Shown here: one piece after another, positions 25,418 through 37,500 of the stretch
How positions within the stretch are numbered: position 1 is the stretch's first letter
Layout: each line of letters opens with the position of its first letter
Assembly (NCBI GenBank): GCA_003864495.1
Contig: ML133455.1
Span: 2,743,431 to 2,807,430, forward strand
Source: Nemopilema nomurai
Lineage: Eukaryota > Cnidaria > Scyphozoa > Rhizostomeae > Rhizostomatidae
DNA: 64,000 nt
Direction of reading: 5' to 3'
The notes under the pieces: generated by a model
Databases searched by the model: none
Told to the model about the DNA's origin: nothing
What the model saw: the letters and a program-made list of their open reading frames with translations, nothing else
Translations under genes and position numbers: made by a program

Positions 25418-27376
25418 GCGTCCACTTTAATTATTCTTTGGAAGAGTCAAAGTGAAAAGACAACAAGCCCGGAGCTGGCGAGGCAAATTTTTTAACACTA
25501 CCCGTTGGCAACACCCTTCCAGCCCCTTTAATCTGCATTTAAAGCTTTCAAAATATTATCTAAGTTTAAGATGAACATGGCTTGGAGAATTCACAGGATG
25601 AATGCCGCGATTATGAGAATTGTATAAAATTTCTCTAATCAACTTCTATATGCATAAGATAAGTAAATTGTAGCCATGAAGTTATTTAATTTTACGAATG
25701 TTTTTTCCTTTTTTCACAGTTATGTTCTTCAAGGTGTAACCAAGTAAGAAATGGAGTAATGTTTTTGTTTTCAATGAGTTTAATCTTACCAATAAGGTTA
25801 TATTTTCAATAAACATCTCTTTCAGTGGCAAGGTGTATGGTGTTAATCCAGAAAATTAATTCCAAATTTTTTGGAAAAAGGTTGCAAAACCTAAAAATTA
25901 ATTTTTCTGCCTTGGAACCCGGGTGGATTTCTAAAATTTTTATTAGGCATGGCCCCTCTTAGCCCCGGGCCTGGAAAGCAAACTCTATCTATTTAGAGAA
26001 AACTAGACTTTGCATGGAAGTTTACACGACTCCAAAACTACCAGCTGAGAAGACGATTTAGCGTGCCAAATTATATTGAAAATTGTTGCCTTATAGCGCC
26101 AAATCGCACATGATTTTGGTATTTTCAATTTCTAAGCAGTTCTTCTCTTTTTCTTTCTTTATGCGTGCGGTAAAATGCTGTTCTGCTCTTCTAATCTCGG
26201 AATAGTTCGTCCTACATGTAGAGTCTCAATTGGCGAGAAAATTCATAATACTAATAATTACTATTAATTTTGCATCCCCAGGAACTTAATCACTATTTAA
26301 AGAGCGAGCATAGTCATTTCATGATATATCAAACAAGAATTTATAGACAAGAACCAGAAAGTTATTTATTCTTTGAAGTTTCATCGGTTATTAGTAATGC
26401 AGGATTCTTGATAGTTTTTAAATAAAGTTAGCTTGGGTGATTTTGCTTCACTCACCTCAGTGCACCACATGAAATCATTAATCTTGGAATATTCTTATGA
26501 TATTTTTTAGCTAAATTTACTTAAAAACATATTTGTATTATACTTACTTTGAGTTTCTTATATGCTCCCCAATTCTCCATTAAGCCAACCTCTTAGACCG
26601 AAGAAAATTAATTAGGCTTTCTCCCTCGAGCTTAATAGAGCTTTTTCGGTAATACACAAGCATGAAAATAAAAGTATGTTAACCAATGGCATCGTCAAGT
26701 TTAACTTTTTAATTCTTCTAGGACAGACAAGGATTCATGGGTGTCGAAAATTCATTTTGAAAATTGGGGGATGGGAGGGTCAATGCTTATAGAGCTAGCA
26801 ATTCTGCAAATAAAAAACATAAGTTTAATTGCAAAACCAACAATAAAGTAAGGCCTTGGGAGTGGTTCCCCCAATTATGCATTTTGGTAAGATTAACCAG
26901 ACAATTCTAACTATAAGAGTTTCTAATTATCGCTAAAGCCAATTAAAAGAGTCAAGTTAGAGAACTGTTTTGGTTCAGTGAGCTGACATAAAGATTATAC
27001 CAAGTAATTAAGAAACTGTCTTTTTCATTTTACCAGAAGAATTAAGAATTAGAAACATACCCTGCCTGTCAAGATCCTGCTTGAAAATGTATCAAAACAT
27101 TGTTATTTGATTAATTTAGCTTTCACAACTTGCATTTTGTGTATTTTAGAGTAGGCAATTACTAGCAAATCGTGCTTATACTCGCTACGTTACATGATAG
27201 AGGTGCTACAGGCTGTAAATCTTCGCGGATGCTTGAACATTCCCAGGGTTAAGAAAAATAAAAAAGTTGTCAACTTCCTTTGAGCCCCTTTAGATAAAAG
27301 TAGTTTGATATTTATAACTGATACAGGAACATGGAGGAAATACAGATTGCAACATATTGAATGCACCTCCCTATTG
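25418..27376. other. Spacer between hAT relic 2 and the gene A3 promoter
   Basis: Same content as 12,061-14,059. It has the CCAAT pair just upstream (25,393-25,417), the decayed hAT-terminus-like CCCGGGCCTG ending at 25,973, the unit boundary near 26,517 and the ~95-bp insertion near 27,200-27,295. No supported exon. Confidence 0.5.
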
Positions 27377-27469
27377 TTACGTCAAATTTTATGAATCTTC
27401 AAGTTGATGCGCATCTATGTTTAGATATTTTGATTGTGACGTCAAATTGTCGAGAAGCTATATATAAAG
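27377..27469 (+). promoter_or_regulatory. Gene A3 promoter
   Basis: TTACGTCA at 27,377-27,384, TGACGTCA at 27,437-27,444 and CTATATATAAAG at 27,458-27,469. Confidence 0.75.
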
Positions 27470-27608
27470 CGGCACACATTCTAATCAAATCATTGTTTAC
27501 TCGCTCGCTTGTAGTTACTACTACTAGTCGTTTGTGAATTCGTTATTCAATTCGATATACACTGTTTTTGAGAATTGCCATTTTGGTTTCTATAATCGTT
27601 ATCACACG

Positions 27609-30600
27609 ATGGGTAAGGTGCTTTCTAAGCAAGACAAGCCATCACAGGACAGTGGACTTGCAAATAAAACGGTAATTGTTTTTTTTCAAGATCAATTCAG
27701 CTATTAAGATAATGATGGACTGCTTACTTTTTAAACCTAGACAACCATCCAAAAAGAAGCACATTCTTGTAACTCCTTCTTGCTAGTTCTTTGATATGTA
27801 ATGATTGCTTTTTAGGAGCCCGTTTCTCGCATTTGGAAAATCAAGCAATTTTTCAAAAACATACGAAAGAAGAACTGGAGATCAGAAAGTCTTGGATGTG
27901 CCAAAACGTCATTTTACAATGAAACAAGTCAAGGTTTGTTAACGTTTGATAGTTTTCTCATCTCTTGCAGCAGTAGCAGTAGCCAAGCTCTAAGTGTGCC
28001 TTTATCAATCAGCTTTCAGCTTAAGGGAAAGCTCTACTTGAGCCTGATTTGCCTGACAAGCTGATCTAAGGCCTGACAAAATTTCTAAATAAATCACCAA
28101 TCTAAAAATGATGAAGGTCTGTCTACATTTAGTTTCTATTGCACTCGAAATTAACATGTAGATTCCTTTGAACCACTTAACCTCAAAGACATCGTCCAAT
28201 TACATTTTAGAGCAAAACCAGACTGTATGCCAAGAAAAATCGAGTGCAAAACATTGCAAACAAAACATGGCGGAAAAGCCTTTTGCTAATGAATTGAAAT
28301 CTGTAGGCCTTGATGGTGAGTCGAAGCTTTCAGTCAAGCATCTGCTACAAAAATCAAAATTTGTTGTCTTTCTGAGCACTAACAGTCTCATAATTGCATT
28401 TATCATGGGTACCACGAAGATGATAGTAGAATGTTATTATATTTCTTTAGTCGCTAGCAATAAAATTGACATATTTTCTTACACAGACACTAATATTGAC
28501 ATCATCGACAGACTTGGACTATCAAGGTCATTCTTCCTTGAAACAGATCAAAGTCCAGGTATCTTATTAACAAAAGCTTCATTGCTCTCTTAAAGTTTGA
28601 AAGGAAAAGCCATTCATTCATTTAGCAAATGAGCAATAAATTTTCCTAGGACTCTTTTGCCTTCGAAATGTTTCTGACTTTTTTATTCAAAATAAACAGA
28701 AGTATTTAGGCATGAAAACAGCAAGTTTTGCCTATGTTTCCAAGCTCTTTAGAACTAACTATCACTCTTTTATTATCATAAAGATCTTGATGACAATGAA
28801 CCGCTTTTAAAAAAAATTTCAATTTATCCTTAGGCTGCTCTTCTTGGAATTGCGAAAGTGACAATGACACTTACATTCCCCGAGTAAATTGGCAAAGGAC
28901 AAAAAGGCATAGTATGTCATTTTGATGTTTTTCGCAATTTGATGTATACATATGTTTCAGAATTAAGTTTCCGCCGAAGCAAGTAACATCTTCAGACCTT
29001 GTACCTGCAAACGTAGACCCTTATCTTGATCGCTTAACTGTTGCTTTAAAAAAAGAGGTCTTGTCAAGCTATATTGTAATACAAATTATAATTGATGTGT
29101 GTGGGTCGTTTCATTTCAACAGGTTATAAGAATCTACTTTCAGGCTAGTTATTGAATGTAGAATGATTCGGACAAAATATTCAGAGTTACCTAGCTAAAT
29201 TACAGTCAGTGTTGGGAAAAAGTTGAAATTAAAAACTTATTTTAAAACGTTGGAATGTTATTGAAACCTACAAGTAAAATAATTTCATACAGTCATGGAA
29301 CAAGCTAAGAAACTGGCAGATCAGACTAAAGGTTGCTCCGATGATTCGATGAAACTGGAAGATAAAGATCAAAGGATGTCTATGTGCCTTGTTCCAGGTA
29401 TGTTGACATTCAAACACTTCAATCTGAGCTATGAAGGTTTACTTTAAATTTGGAAATCTAGCATTTACCATTTACCTATTTATTGTGAAATTGGAACTAT
29501 TCATTGTGGGAGCATTCTAAAAGGCGTGGCTATTTGATAAATAGGGAGTGACTTTCAAACGTAGGGCTAATTAAGTGGTGTATAACTCTTTGGGTTGAAT
29601 TTTTCTGCTTTTATTGCTAATCCTATATTCTTCTAAATTAGTTCATACGCTGAAAATGGAGGCTGAACTGGCTTCGATTTCTCAGAGAATCAAAAGCATA
29701 TACCAGATGATCGGCGAAAATGGTAAACAAAGTTGAATTTATCTTAAGAATGCAAGTAGCATCGGGAGTTCACTATAACCAAAAATGTATAGCTTCGCAC
29801 TGCTTCCAGATACTATTCATTCGAAATTTTGAGCATTACGAATGTATGAATGGCCCATGAACAATATCAGATGGAATGACAAACTCTAGATTATGTTGAT
29901 GGAAGATTGACAGATTTGGAAGAGAAGCCTTTTTCATTTCTAATAGGCCTACTTTAATGATTATTAAAGTTGAAAAAGGGTCCTGATAAATATATAAGAG
30001 TCTGTTTCCAATCCAGCATCTTATAAAATTAACAAATTATCCAGAGAAGTCATATGATGTAGTTAGACAGCCACTGAATGCCCCAAATTTAGATACATTC
30101 CCACCATCGAGAATTAATTAAGGCAATGACTATAGTGCAATTGATGATGGAAAGTAACGTTGGATTGATAATGACTAATGGACCCAATTTAACTCACCAG
30201 AGCCAGCGGACAGCATGAAATTGCAGTTTGAAAGCCAGGAATATCAGGCAGCGAAAGAGACTGTCATGGGTACGCATCTAACTACCTTCCTGTAGATTGG
30301 TTCCAACCACAATGAACTTATGAATAAGCCTCTGTGAAAAGACTTCATGAAGTATTTTGATTAAAGTCTCTGTTAATAAATAACATTTCCTTTCGGTCGT
30401 TTCTATAAAAACGAAAAGCGTTTCAAAAAGAAACAATCTATCAAATTGTATTGTACCTTAAAAGGCTTTTCAGCATGTTTAGCAAATGCAACGTTGATTC
30501 TGTGTCATTACTTTTTACTCTATCTCCTTTTATGTTTGCTTTTAAGACATTCTTATTTCAGATCTAGTTACCAGGCATGTAGGGATAAAATTGCCTTGAA

Positions 30601-31067
30601 ATATTACTTAACACAATCAACTTTGATCATGTATAAGTGAATTAGAATTGGCTTTGTTCTCCTTCACAGATGGACTCTACGCTCACATGTGCTACTTCTC
30701 CCCAAATGTCCTCTGCGGAGCTCGTGCCTCGATCGCCTGTGAAAAGGAACTCTTCAAGTTGCCTATGATCGAAATAGTAACCAAGGAAACTCCAGAATGG
30801 ATCATGGCCAGTATTTTGGTGAACCAGACCATCGTGCAGGAGCGAACGAGACATTGTATCGAAAAGATGCATTCCGCTCGACTCGATGCCACGCTAAACA
30901 ACCAAGTGGCTGTCCTTGAGCTGGTTTTTCAAGCTGAGTGGAAGGAGTTCCCCATGCAAGTCCAAAAAGGGGTGTACCACAGATTCTGCTCGGCTCAGGT
31001 TATGCTGCCAAAGGTGTTGCCGTACCAGTGCTCCTTGGGTGAAGCTGAGAGAATGGGCATCTGCTGA
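27609..31067 (+). CDS. Gene A copy 3, intact 362-aa protein (novel family)
   Basis: Nine exons, all open: 27,609-27,671, 27,816-27,933, 28,211-28,315, 28,487-28,558, 28,834-28,911, 29,293-29,397, 29,642-29,722, 30,201-30,269 and 30,670-31,067. The first junction is phase 0 and the other seven are phase 1. The total is 1089 nt, 362 residues. The start MGKVLSKQDK fits the N-myristoyltransferase rule (Gly2, Ser6, downstream Lys), so a lipid-anchored cytoplasmic protein is plausible. Exon 2 encodes a strongly basic patch (KIKQFFKNIRKKN) that could strengthen membrane binding. Exons 3-8 are small, polar and probably flexible. Exon 9 (residues about 231-362) is a compact-looking domain with seven cysteines. 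There is no signal peptide or transmembrane segment. The family is not recognised. Confidence 0.85.
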
Positions 31068-31259
31068 GCACCAGACACTCATCGAAGAAAAGACAGGACG
31101 TGGTCGTTGTTTATAAACTGGGAACAAGTTCTTTAACGACAAAGAGATAGGACTCCTTAATGCAATATCAATGTTGTATGCTAATATTTATTATCAGAGT
31201 GATTTTCGATTCAGACAAATGAAGTTTTTATCACTGTGTGCTGCTAGATCGGAACATTT

Positions 31260-33566
31260 AAAGTGCATATGACACGAAAATTTTTATTTCACCGTCTGAC
31301 TAAATCGAGTACGCTGATTACGAAAATAACCTTAAAATTTTCGAAAGACGTGTACTTTCGTAGTTACAGCTGTTTCAATGTCGATTTTTTGCTTCAAAAT
31401 CTGTCATAAGGGATTGGGTCGAGTTTGACAGGAAGTGACGTAAAGTAGTTGTGTTAGTGAAAAGTTTAGATTGCTTCCTAACAAGAAACAGTACGGCGGA
31501 ATTTTACTTGCGACCATGTAATCGTGTCGGACAGCGAATGTTAGAGCTCGATGGCTTCAGTTTTCGAAGAAAGTGAACAAGAAGAGCTTATAGGTACTTC
31601 TGGTGGGCTTTTTTACCATACCAGAACGAACAATTCGTTTCGTCTGGGGGAAATTCGGACGCGGAGCCAGGCGAAGCTGGCACGGCAATCGAAAGAGACC
31701 AGGCAGAAGATGAGGATACGGCCTTCCCAACTGCTTGATCGACGGCGAGGAATTATTCCTCTGAATGAATGATGAGTAGGATAAATCGTCATTGAGTTTT
31801 AAAGTTAGAAATTCCGTATTCGCTTTGCATCGTGGCTGTTTTCAGGTACCATAACCTGATAAAAGTTTTCCAAAAATGGCCTAGCCTAGGCTGATGAGTT
31901 TTGTGGGCAAAGTTAAAATATGACTTGCCAAAACGAAAACGGCTTGGGGTTGGTTTATATTTTGATTGTTATTAATTCTTAGGTGTGTGTGTGGTAAGTG
32001 TCAAACTGGGCTTCTTGTTGGTGCAAGGGAGTACCGATGCTGCCAAGGAAGTCCATGGGAAGCTTGTACTGCGGCGTATCGGAAGCTTGTTTTTGAGGGC
32101 ATCACGGACCGGGTGTAAATTGAATCCAAAAATCACGCTCTTTTTGGTCAGGCTCATCAAGTTGAACGAAGTCGCTTATCTGGCTTTCTGTTTCTACTTT
32201 TGCAGTTGAAGTGGATGCAACATCGGATAAACTTGTCGCCTCAGTAGTCGATGGTCTCTCATAAATGTTTGTTCCTTTTATGAGCTGTGGAGGATATTTC
32301 GTACTGGTTTTTAACAAATACTTGTGAATCACGTTTACCTAACAATAAACTTTGAAATGTGAAAGCTATCAAATGAAAATAATAAAGAGAAATAATTAAA
32401 TATGTACACGTTTTGTTTTTGTTAATCAATTTTCTCGCTTGAATTTTGCATCTGTACCCCAAAGAAAGTTTTAATTAAATATTTTAAACATTACAGGAGA
32501 TATTGAATTAGTTTGATTATGTATTGCAATTATTTTAGAAAGTTATCAAACTAACTGAAAAATTAACATCAGGGATGTTTTAATGTACAAAAATGCTGAC
32601 ATTGACATTGGTGAGGCAAGGAGTGCCTAATGTAGTAGATTGTCCAGTTACCGGGAACTTCTAGTATCTGTCAAGGCCATCAGAAGCAAGAGTCTGGAGC
32701 CCCCAATACTATATATGCCTTAAAATAGTGTACTGGCGGGGAAGCAATACAATAGGCAGACCCCCCCCCCAGAAAATGAATTTCGTTCTGACGACACTGC
32801 CTGGTTTGTTATGAAATCTCCGACTGCCCTTTATGTGAATGTTCAATTTGGATTTTCCAAATATCGTCCAAAATTTTTCTTGGATACACATAAATAGTTT
32901 GTAAAAAAAACTCTCTACGAAGGGAGTTCACAACGACACTGGTACAAGAATGAAGCACTGCGCATTCACATAAAAAGTATTATGTGGGTGCCCCCGGTGT
33001 TTATGTGGCATCATCGACAACGTACTTCAGGTGTTAAACAATAGGAATTTGATAGGCAGTTATCCAAAACAATATCAAACATATTACTCACCATGAGCTT
33101 TTGACGCTTGCCAAGCTCTTCGTCTTGTTTTGGTTTGCGGACTGAAGGTACAGCATCTCATCAAAGGAATGTTTTGGTGTTTCTGGTGTCAAAAACAGGT
33201 ATCGAGGAGAACGTCAAAACTTGTGCAAAGTTAAACAATGCATCGAGCTTCTGTTGGTGCAGCAGTTTTCAGACATTGCTTGAGTAATAATAATGCAAAA
33301 AACTCCTCTTGGGGAGAACAGTTGTGCCATCACATAGTCAAACCATACAGCAGCTCAGTTCTATTTAAACGATACACAACCACTTTACGTCACAGAGGTC
33401 ATGTGACCGCCTGCCCGACCGCGTTTTTCTTATGACACATTTTGGCCAAAGTGAGTGTCAGAAAACCCTGATTTTCGAGAAAAGTACGTCGAAAATGAAA
33501 AATCGAAGTTCACCATCGTTACCAGCGATGTTTAGTTGATAGTTTAAGAGAATAAAATTTTTCGTA
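31260..33566. mobile_element. 2.3-kb DNA transposon with ~195-bp terminal inverted repeats
   Basis: This block interrupts the conserved 3' flank of gene A3. The flank sequence GCTAGATCGGAACATTT occurs on both sides (31,243-31,259 and 33,567-33,583). After it the array homology (AGAGAATATTCGGCTT) resumes. The ends are imperfect inverted repeats. The right end inverted begins TACGAAAAATTTTATT and matches CACGAAAATTTTTATT near 31,273. TGTCATAAG (31,402) and GTGACGTAAAGTAGTTGTGT (31,434) match the inverted right end at 33,437-33,429 and 33,393-33,374. Internally there is a possible first exon from ATG 31,551 (MASVFEESEQEELI) and other short open frames, but no recognisable transposase. The superfamily is undetermined. 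Confidence 0.75.
31551..31772 (+). CDS. Small open frame inside the transposon (hypothetical)
   Basis: A 73-codon frame starting at an ATG 290 bases inside the left end of the element. The first 14 codons (MASVFEESEQEELI) are followed directly by a possible donor (AG/GTACTT at about 31,594), so this may be exon 1 of a spliced transposon gene rather than a complete protein. The rest is Arg/Gln-rich. No family is recognised. Confidence 0.25.
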   Translation: MASVFEESEQEELIGTSGGLFYHTRTNNSFRLGEIRTRSQAKLARQSKETRQKMRIRPSQLLDRRRGIIPLNE

Positions 33567-33583
33567 GCTAGATCGGAACATTT

Positions 33584-33660
33584 TAAGAGAATATTCGGCT
33601 TTCCATTGACCGATCAAGCTAAACATTGTTAAACTGAGCTTGAGCTTGCATCAAACACTG
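33584..33660 (+). repeat. Tail of array unit 3 beyond the transposon
   Basis: Resumes the gene A 3'-flank similarity (compare 4580-4660) for about 75 bases and then loses it. This marks the left breakpoint between the array and the single-copy ERCC6L2 block. Confidence 0.6.
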
Positions 33661-33699
33661 TCATCATTGCGTAGCAATCATAACTGCATTTCTACTAAT

Positions 33700-33757
33700 C
33701 TCTTTTAACCTTTTAACCTTTTAATCTGCATTAACCTTTTAACCTAACCTCTTTTAA
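33700..33757. repeat. Simple repeat (CTTTTAAC)n at the array/ERCC6L2 junction
   Basis: Several imperfect copies of the TAACCTTTTAACC type lie immediately beyond the last array homology. Confidence 0.7.
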
Positions 33758-34115
33758 AGTGCCTGAATTGTAAAATACCATTTGTGCGCCATAATTTGTC
33801 ACCTATGGAAATATTTTTCAAAGAAACAAACCAACAGGATACGTTTGGGCAAAGCAACTCTATTTCATGTACAAAAAGGCCCATTACAAAGATCGAAGTA
33901 AGCAAGGCCTCCATTTGTTCATGCAAATACCCATATTTACAATGCTTCAACTGAAGAGACTTTAAATTGACGGAGGTCCCTTCCATTGATAATCCATCCT
34001 TACATCTTCTCCTTCGAATATTCTTAAACTAATGCTTTGAATATCATAAGGAAGTTGCATAGGTTATTAGTACGTGCAGATTTCTTCATAGAGTAATTCA
34101 ATGGCATCTTACAGT
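33758..34115. other. Downstream region and probable 3' UTR of ERCC6L2
   Basis: Lies just after the ERCC6L2 stop as read on the minus strand. I see no clear AATAAA and no credible coding frame. Confidence 0.4.
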
Positions 34116-34500
34116 TCATCCCATCAGTTCATCTAAGACAGACAATGAATCTTGGGATTCGTTAGTGCTTTCGACTTTCTTCACGTCCGAAACAATGTCC
34201 TTGTTGATACCCTGTTCACACAAGGCTCCTTCGCACAAACTCGTACCCAGGGTCCCACGCATCAACTCTTCAAGAAATGACGACGGCGAATCCTCATTGG
34301 TTGACTCGCCGAGATTGGTCACAATAGTACTCTTTGCAGTCGAGTGTCCTTCGCAGCAACCTTGCGGCATTGTATCACTTGAACTACCTTGTGATTTATT
34401 TTCAGGTAGCAAAGTTTGAGCTTGGTCTTTAATAGGTGAAAACATCAATTCGTCGAGAATGCCATAACTTCCTTGAGAGTTAGTTGATTCCACTGGTAAT
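34116..34500 (-). other. ERCC6L2: Three ESTN...LDELM motifs in the ERCC6L2 C-terminal tail
   Basis: Within the last exon three similar short motifs occur: [32 protein letters not shown] and [17 protein letters not shown], the last ending one residue before the stop. The human protein carries a related SILDDLF segment in its tail. They look like repeated partner-binding helices in a disordered region. Confidence 0.6.
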
Positions 34501-37500
34501 TTGAACTCTTCCGTTTCCGCTATTGTGGATCCTTTGGTGTTTGAAAACGCCGAGTCATGAGAACTAAAAGCATCCATTTTGTCATTTAGTGGGCAAGAAG
34601 CAGCTTTATCAAATTCATTTACAAAATCAATCGACACATGCTGACCAGCACTTTTAACAACAACATCCTCGTCTGATATAATGTCGTCACTACTTTCATT
34701 TCTGATTCTATCTAAAGCAGGAACTGGCTTATATTCAATCTCTCCTTGCTTCCTCCTTCTTCCCAAAAAACGATCTTCCCTACCATGACAACTTTCAAGA
34801 AATCTAATGCCCTTCTCTCTCTTGACCAGTGGTCTTCTTCGCAGCGACTTTTTGGGTGTCTTTGGCTTCGCAGAAGCATGTCTTGTATTTTCCTCCTCTA
34901 CAATGTAAATATTCTTTAATGAAGAAATTTGACTGATCGCTGGCTCTTCGCTTTTGTAGAACTCCAGCAATTTACATTTCAGCTCATTCTCAGAACACTT
35001 AACCAGTTCCTTCGCAAACTCCAAGGTACTTTCAAACCCGTAGTATTTGCTAATTCTCTCAAACTGTTGTCTTCTTATCAGCGGAGGGGTCTCACCAATC
35101 AAAAACATGTCATTGCCAATCCGTTCAAATATTCGCTTCTTCGACGATGTTGAATTAGACTGACTGCATTCATCTGCTTCGGTCTGGTTTCCAACTGCAC
35201 TTCCTTCCGCGTCCGGTCTCTTCTCCTTTGATGTACACGGTACATCGTCACTCTCATCGCTGGTCTATATTGAAAAGAGGTTTTCGTACTACCCAAGTTG
35301 TGAATAACCATCTCTTACTGTTTCTATCTCAAAATGATTCTTTATACAAACTGTTACGCAAATGAATTGGCAAATTTCTAAAACTTCAATATACCATTGC
35401 TCTCGAGAGGCAAAGAGAAGCGTTTTAAGAAAGATATTAACAGGAAAATGAAGGTCATGCAAAGAAGGGCTAAAGGACTAACTTTCTAAATTTCGCATCA
35501 ACATCAAGGTTAAATAAATATCAAGCGAAAAGAGCTTGGCTGATTGCTATTAACACTCAAAGAAATGACTAGGTACAAAATTTTGCTGAGAGCCAATGAT
35601 TACTCCATGACTATCAAAGTTAAAGTACTACTGTTTGGGCAGACAAAACAAACCAATTATGAAGCAATTACAAATGAAAAGCAAACCCAGGAAGTGCTCT
35701 CTATTAAAATCACACAGAGTGATTTATTTTGCTATTTGAAGAAACTACTTTGGACTCAAAGCTTCCTTACCGAATGGTCGATAAAATGTGCAGGCTCTTG
35801 TGAATACATTCCATGCCAGAATACATCTCTAACTGCCTCCCTCGACATCTTGTCCTCAGCGACACTTCTGGACAAAACCGTCTTCGTTGTGCAGGTGTAT
35901 CTGACTCCACATTCATCTAGAACAGAAAAATGATAATTAAGTCATTTTGAAAACCTCCAACCCCACAAATATTCCCACAAAAACAGTTACACCAAGAGTA
36001 AAATCATAATAATTGACTGTCATCTGTTTCAAACTCTAAATCACTGCCTTTCGCACGAGTTGGCTGCCATAATAAAGGGAGTTAGTGACATTAGTCCAAG
36101 TAAACCATTTTGTCAAAAAGTGTGATATTGTTATCCCTGAATGCTTTCTAATCACCACAATAAACCCACAGTGCAGGTTTACGAGTGTCCATGCAATATT
36201 GCAAACTAGAGAGCTATCACTGTATTTCAGCAATTAAATAATTTGCAATAACTCAAGTGCCTTGAAGAAATCAAAATTTGCTACTTCGGCCAATAACTTA
36301 TATTTTATTCAAACGTCATCGGTCGATAGCATGCCAAACTGTTCTTGATCACACAATCTCCTTATACAATCAAAGAAAGCCGAAGAGCAGACCAATAGCA
36401 GGACAGAATAACTCAAAATGTACGATTTCCAACCTAGCACTTGGTCAATTGGTTCCAGGGCTTTGAGATTCTGATTACTGGTCAAGCTAGAGCAAATATA
36501 AGTTCTTCATAACTTGTAGCATTAACAAGATATACAATAACAAATTAATGCTCAATTTGAGGTAAACTTGCTTTGACATAATAAAACTTCTAAGAGTAAA
36601 CTAAGACTAAGAAAGAAATCAACTAAGACAGAAAATAAAATTTAGATTAAAATTCATCTTTTATTCAAAACGATCAATCATTTGAATGCTTTTATAATGG
36701 ACAAGTTTTAAATTGCATCCGGGGGACCTCCTTATCACAAATATTTGTTTACAAAGAGTTTATTCAAAGAGATAATCATGAGAAGCAAGACGATGTATGA
36801 AACTTTGAAAACACCATTTTGGACTTACACATTACAAACAACTTCTTCATGATAACCTCTGAGATCAGGGAAGCTTCCGGTCTCTTCAGAAGATAATTCA
36901 GCTTTGCTTTGAGGAGAGAGGACTTTGTTCTTACGTCTGTCGCTTTTCTCACTTCGTCTTTGAACAGCCTTCCTACTGATGCCAGAAGCGTTTGAGCTAC
37001 TTCCAATGTTGACCTCAGAAGGCGAGTTTTTCCATAAAAGCGGCGGGTTGATATCATCCTCCATAGAAGATTCGCTGCCTGCTTCAGATCCTTCATTGTC
37101 ATCTTCGCAATCACTGCTGGCCTCCTTTTCAGATGATAAAGAGTCATTGACACTGGCCTCGAGGTCGCTTTCAATTTCTTTAATGTATTGACTGTCGTTG
37201 TAATCATCTGCATCCAAGTTTGACGTCACTTTCTTCCCAATCTGCAACGAAGGTCACATCAGGCTGAAATAACGTTAACTGATTTCTTTGATAAGATAAA
37301 TAGCCAAATTTCTTTATTTTAGATAGAAAACCATATTTATCATAAAGTGCAATGACTATGTTTACACTCCCAGCCTATACGGTCCAAAGACACCCTAAAA
37401 GCTCTCCAGCCAGCTGCTAAAGCGAAAGGATATAAACAACAGTAAGGGATATCAAACACCTTAATCTCGAAAAAAATTGCATAGCCTTGTAATTGTTTTT

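Larger units (their letters stand above)
1..31250 (+). repeat. Direct tandem array, ~13.2-13.3 kb unit, 2.3 units
   Basis: The same stretch recurs at a spacing of 13.17 kb (base 29 to base 13,201) and 13.32 kb (13,201 to 26,517). The gene A start codons sit at 1040, 14,292 and 27,609. Each unit carries gene A (+), gene B (+) and a hAT transposase relic (-). The third unit stops after gene A. By eye, units 1 and 2 are nearly identical over most of gene B and the spacers. Upstream of gene A and through its first seven introns, units 2 and 3 are closer to each other than either is to unit 1. The window begins inside a unit, so the array extends to the left. Confidence 0.95.
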
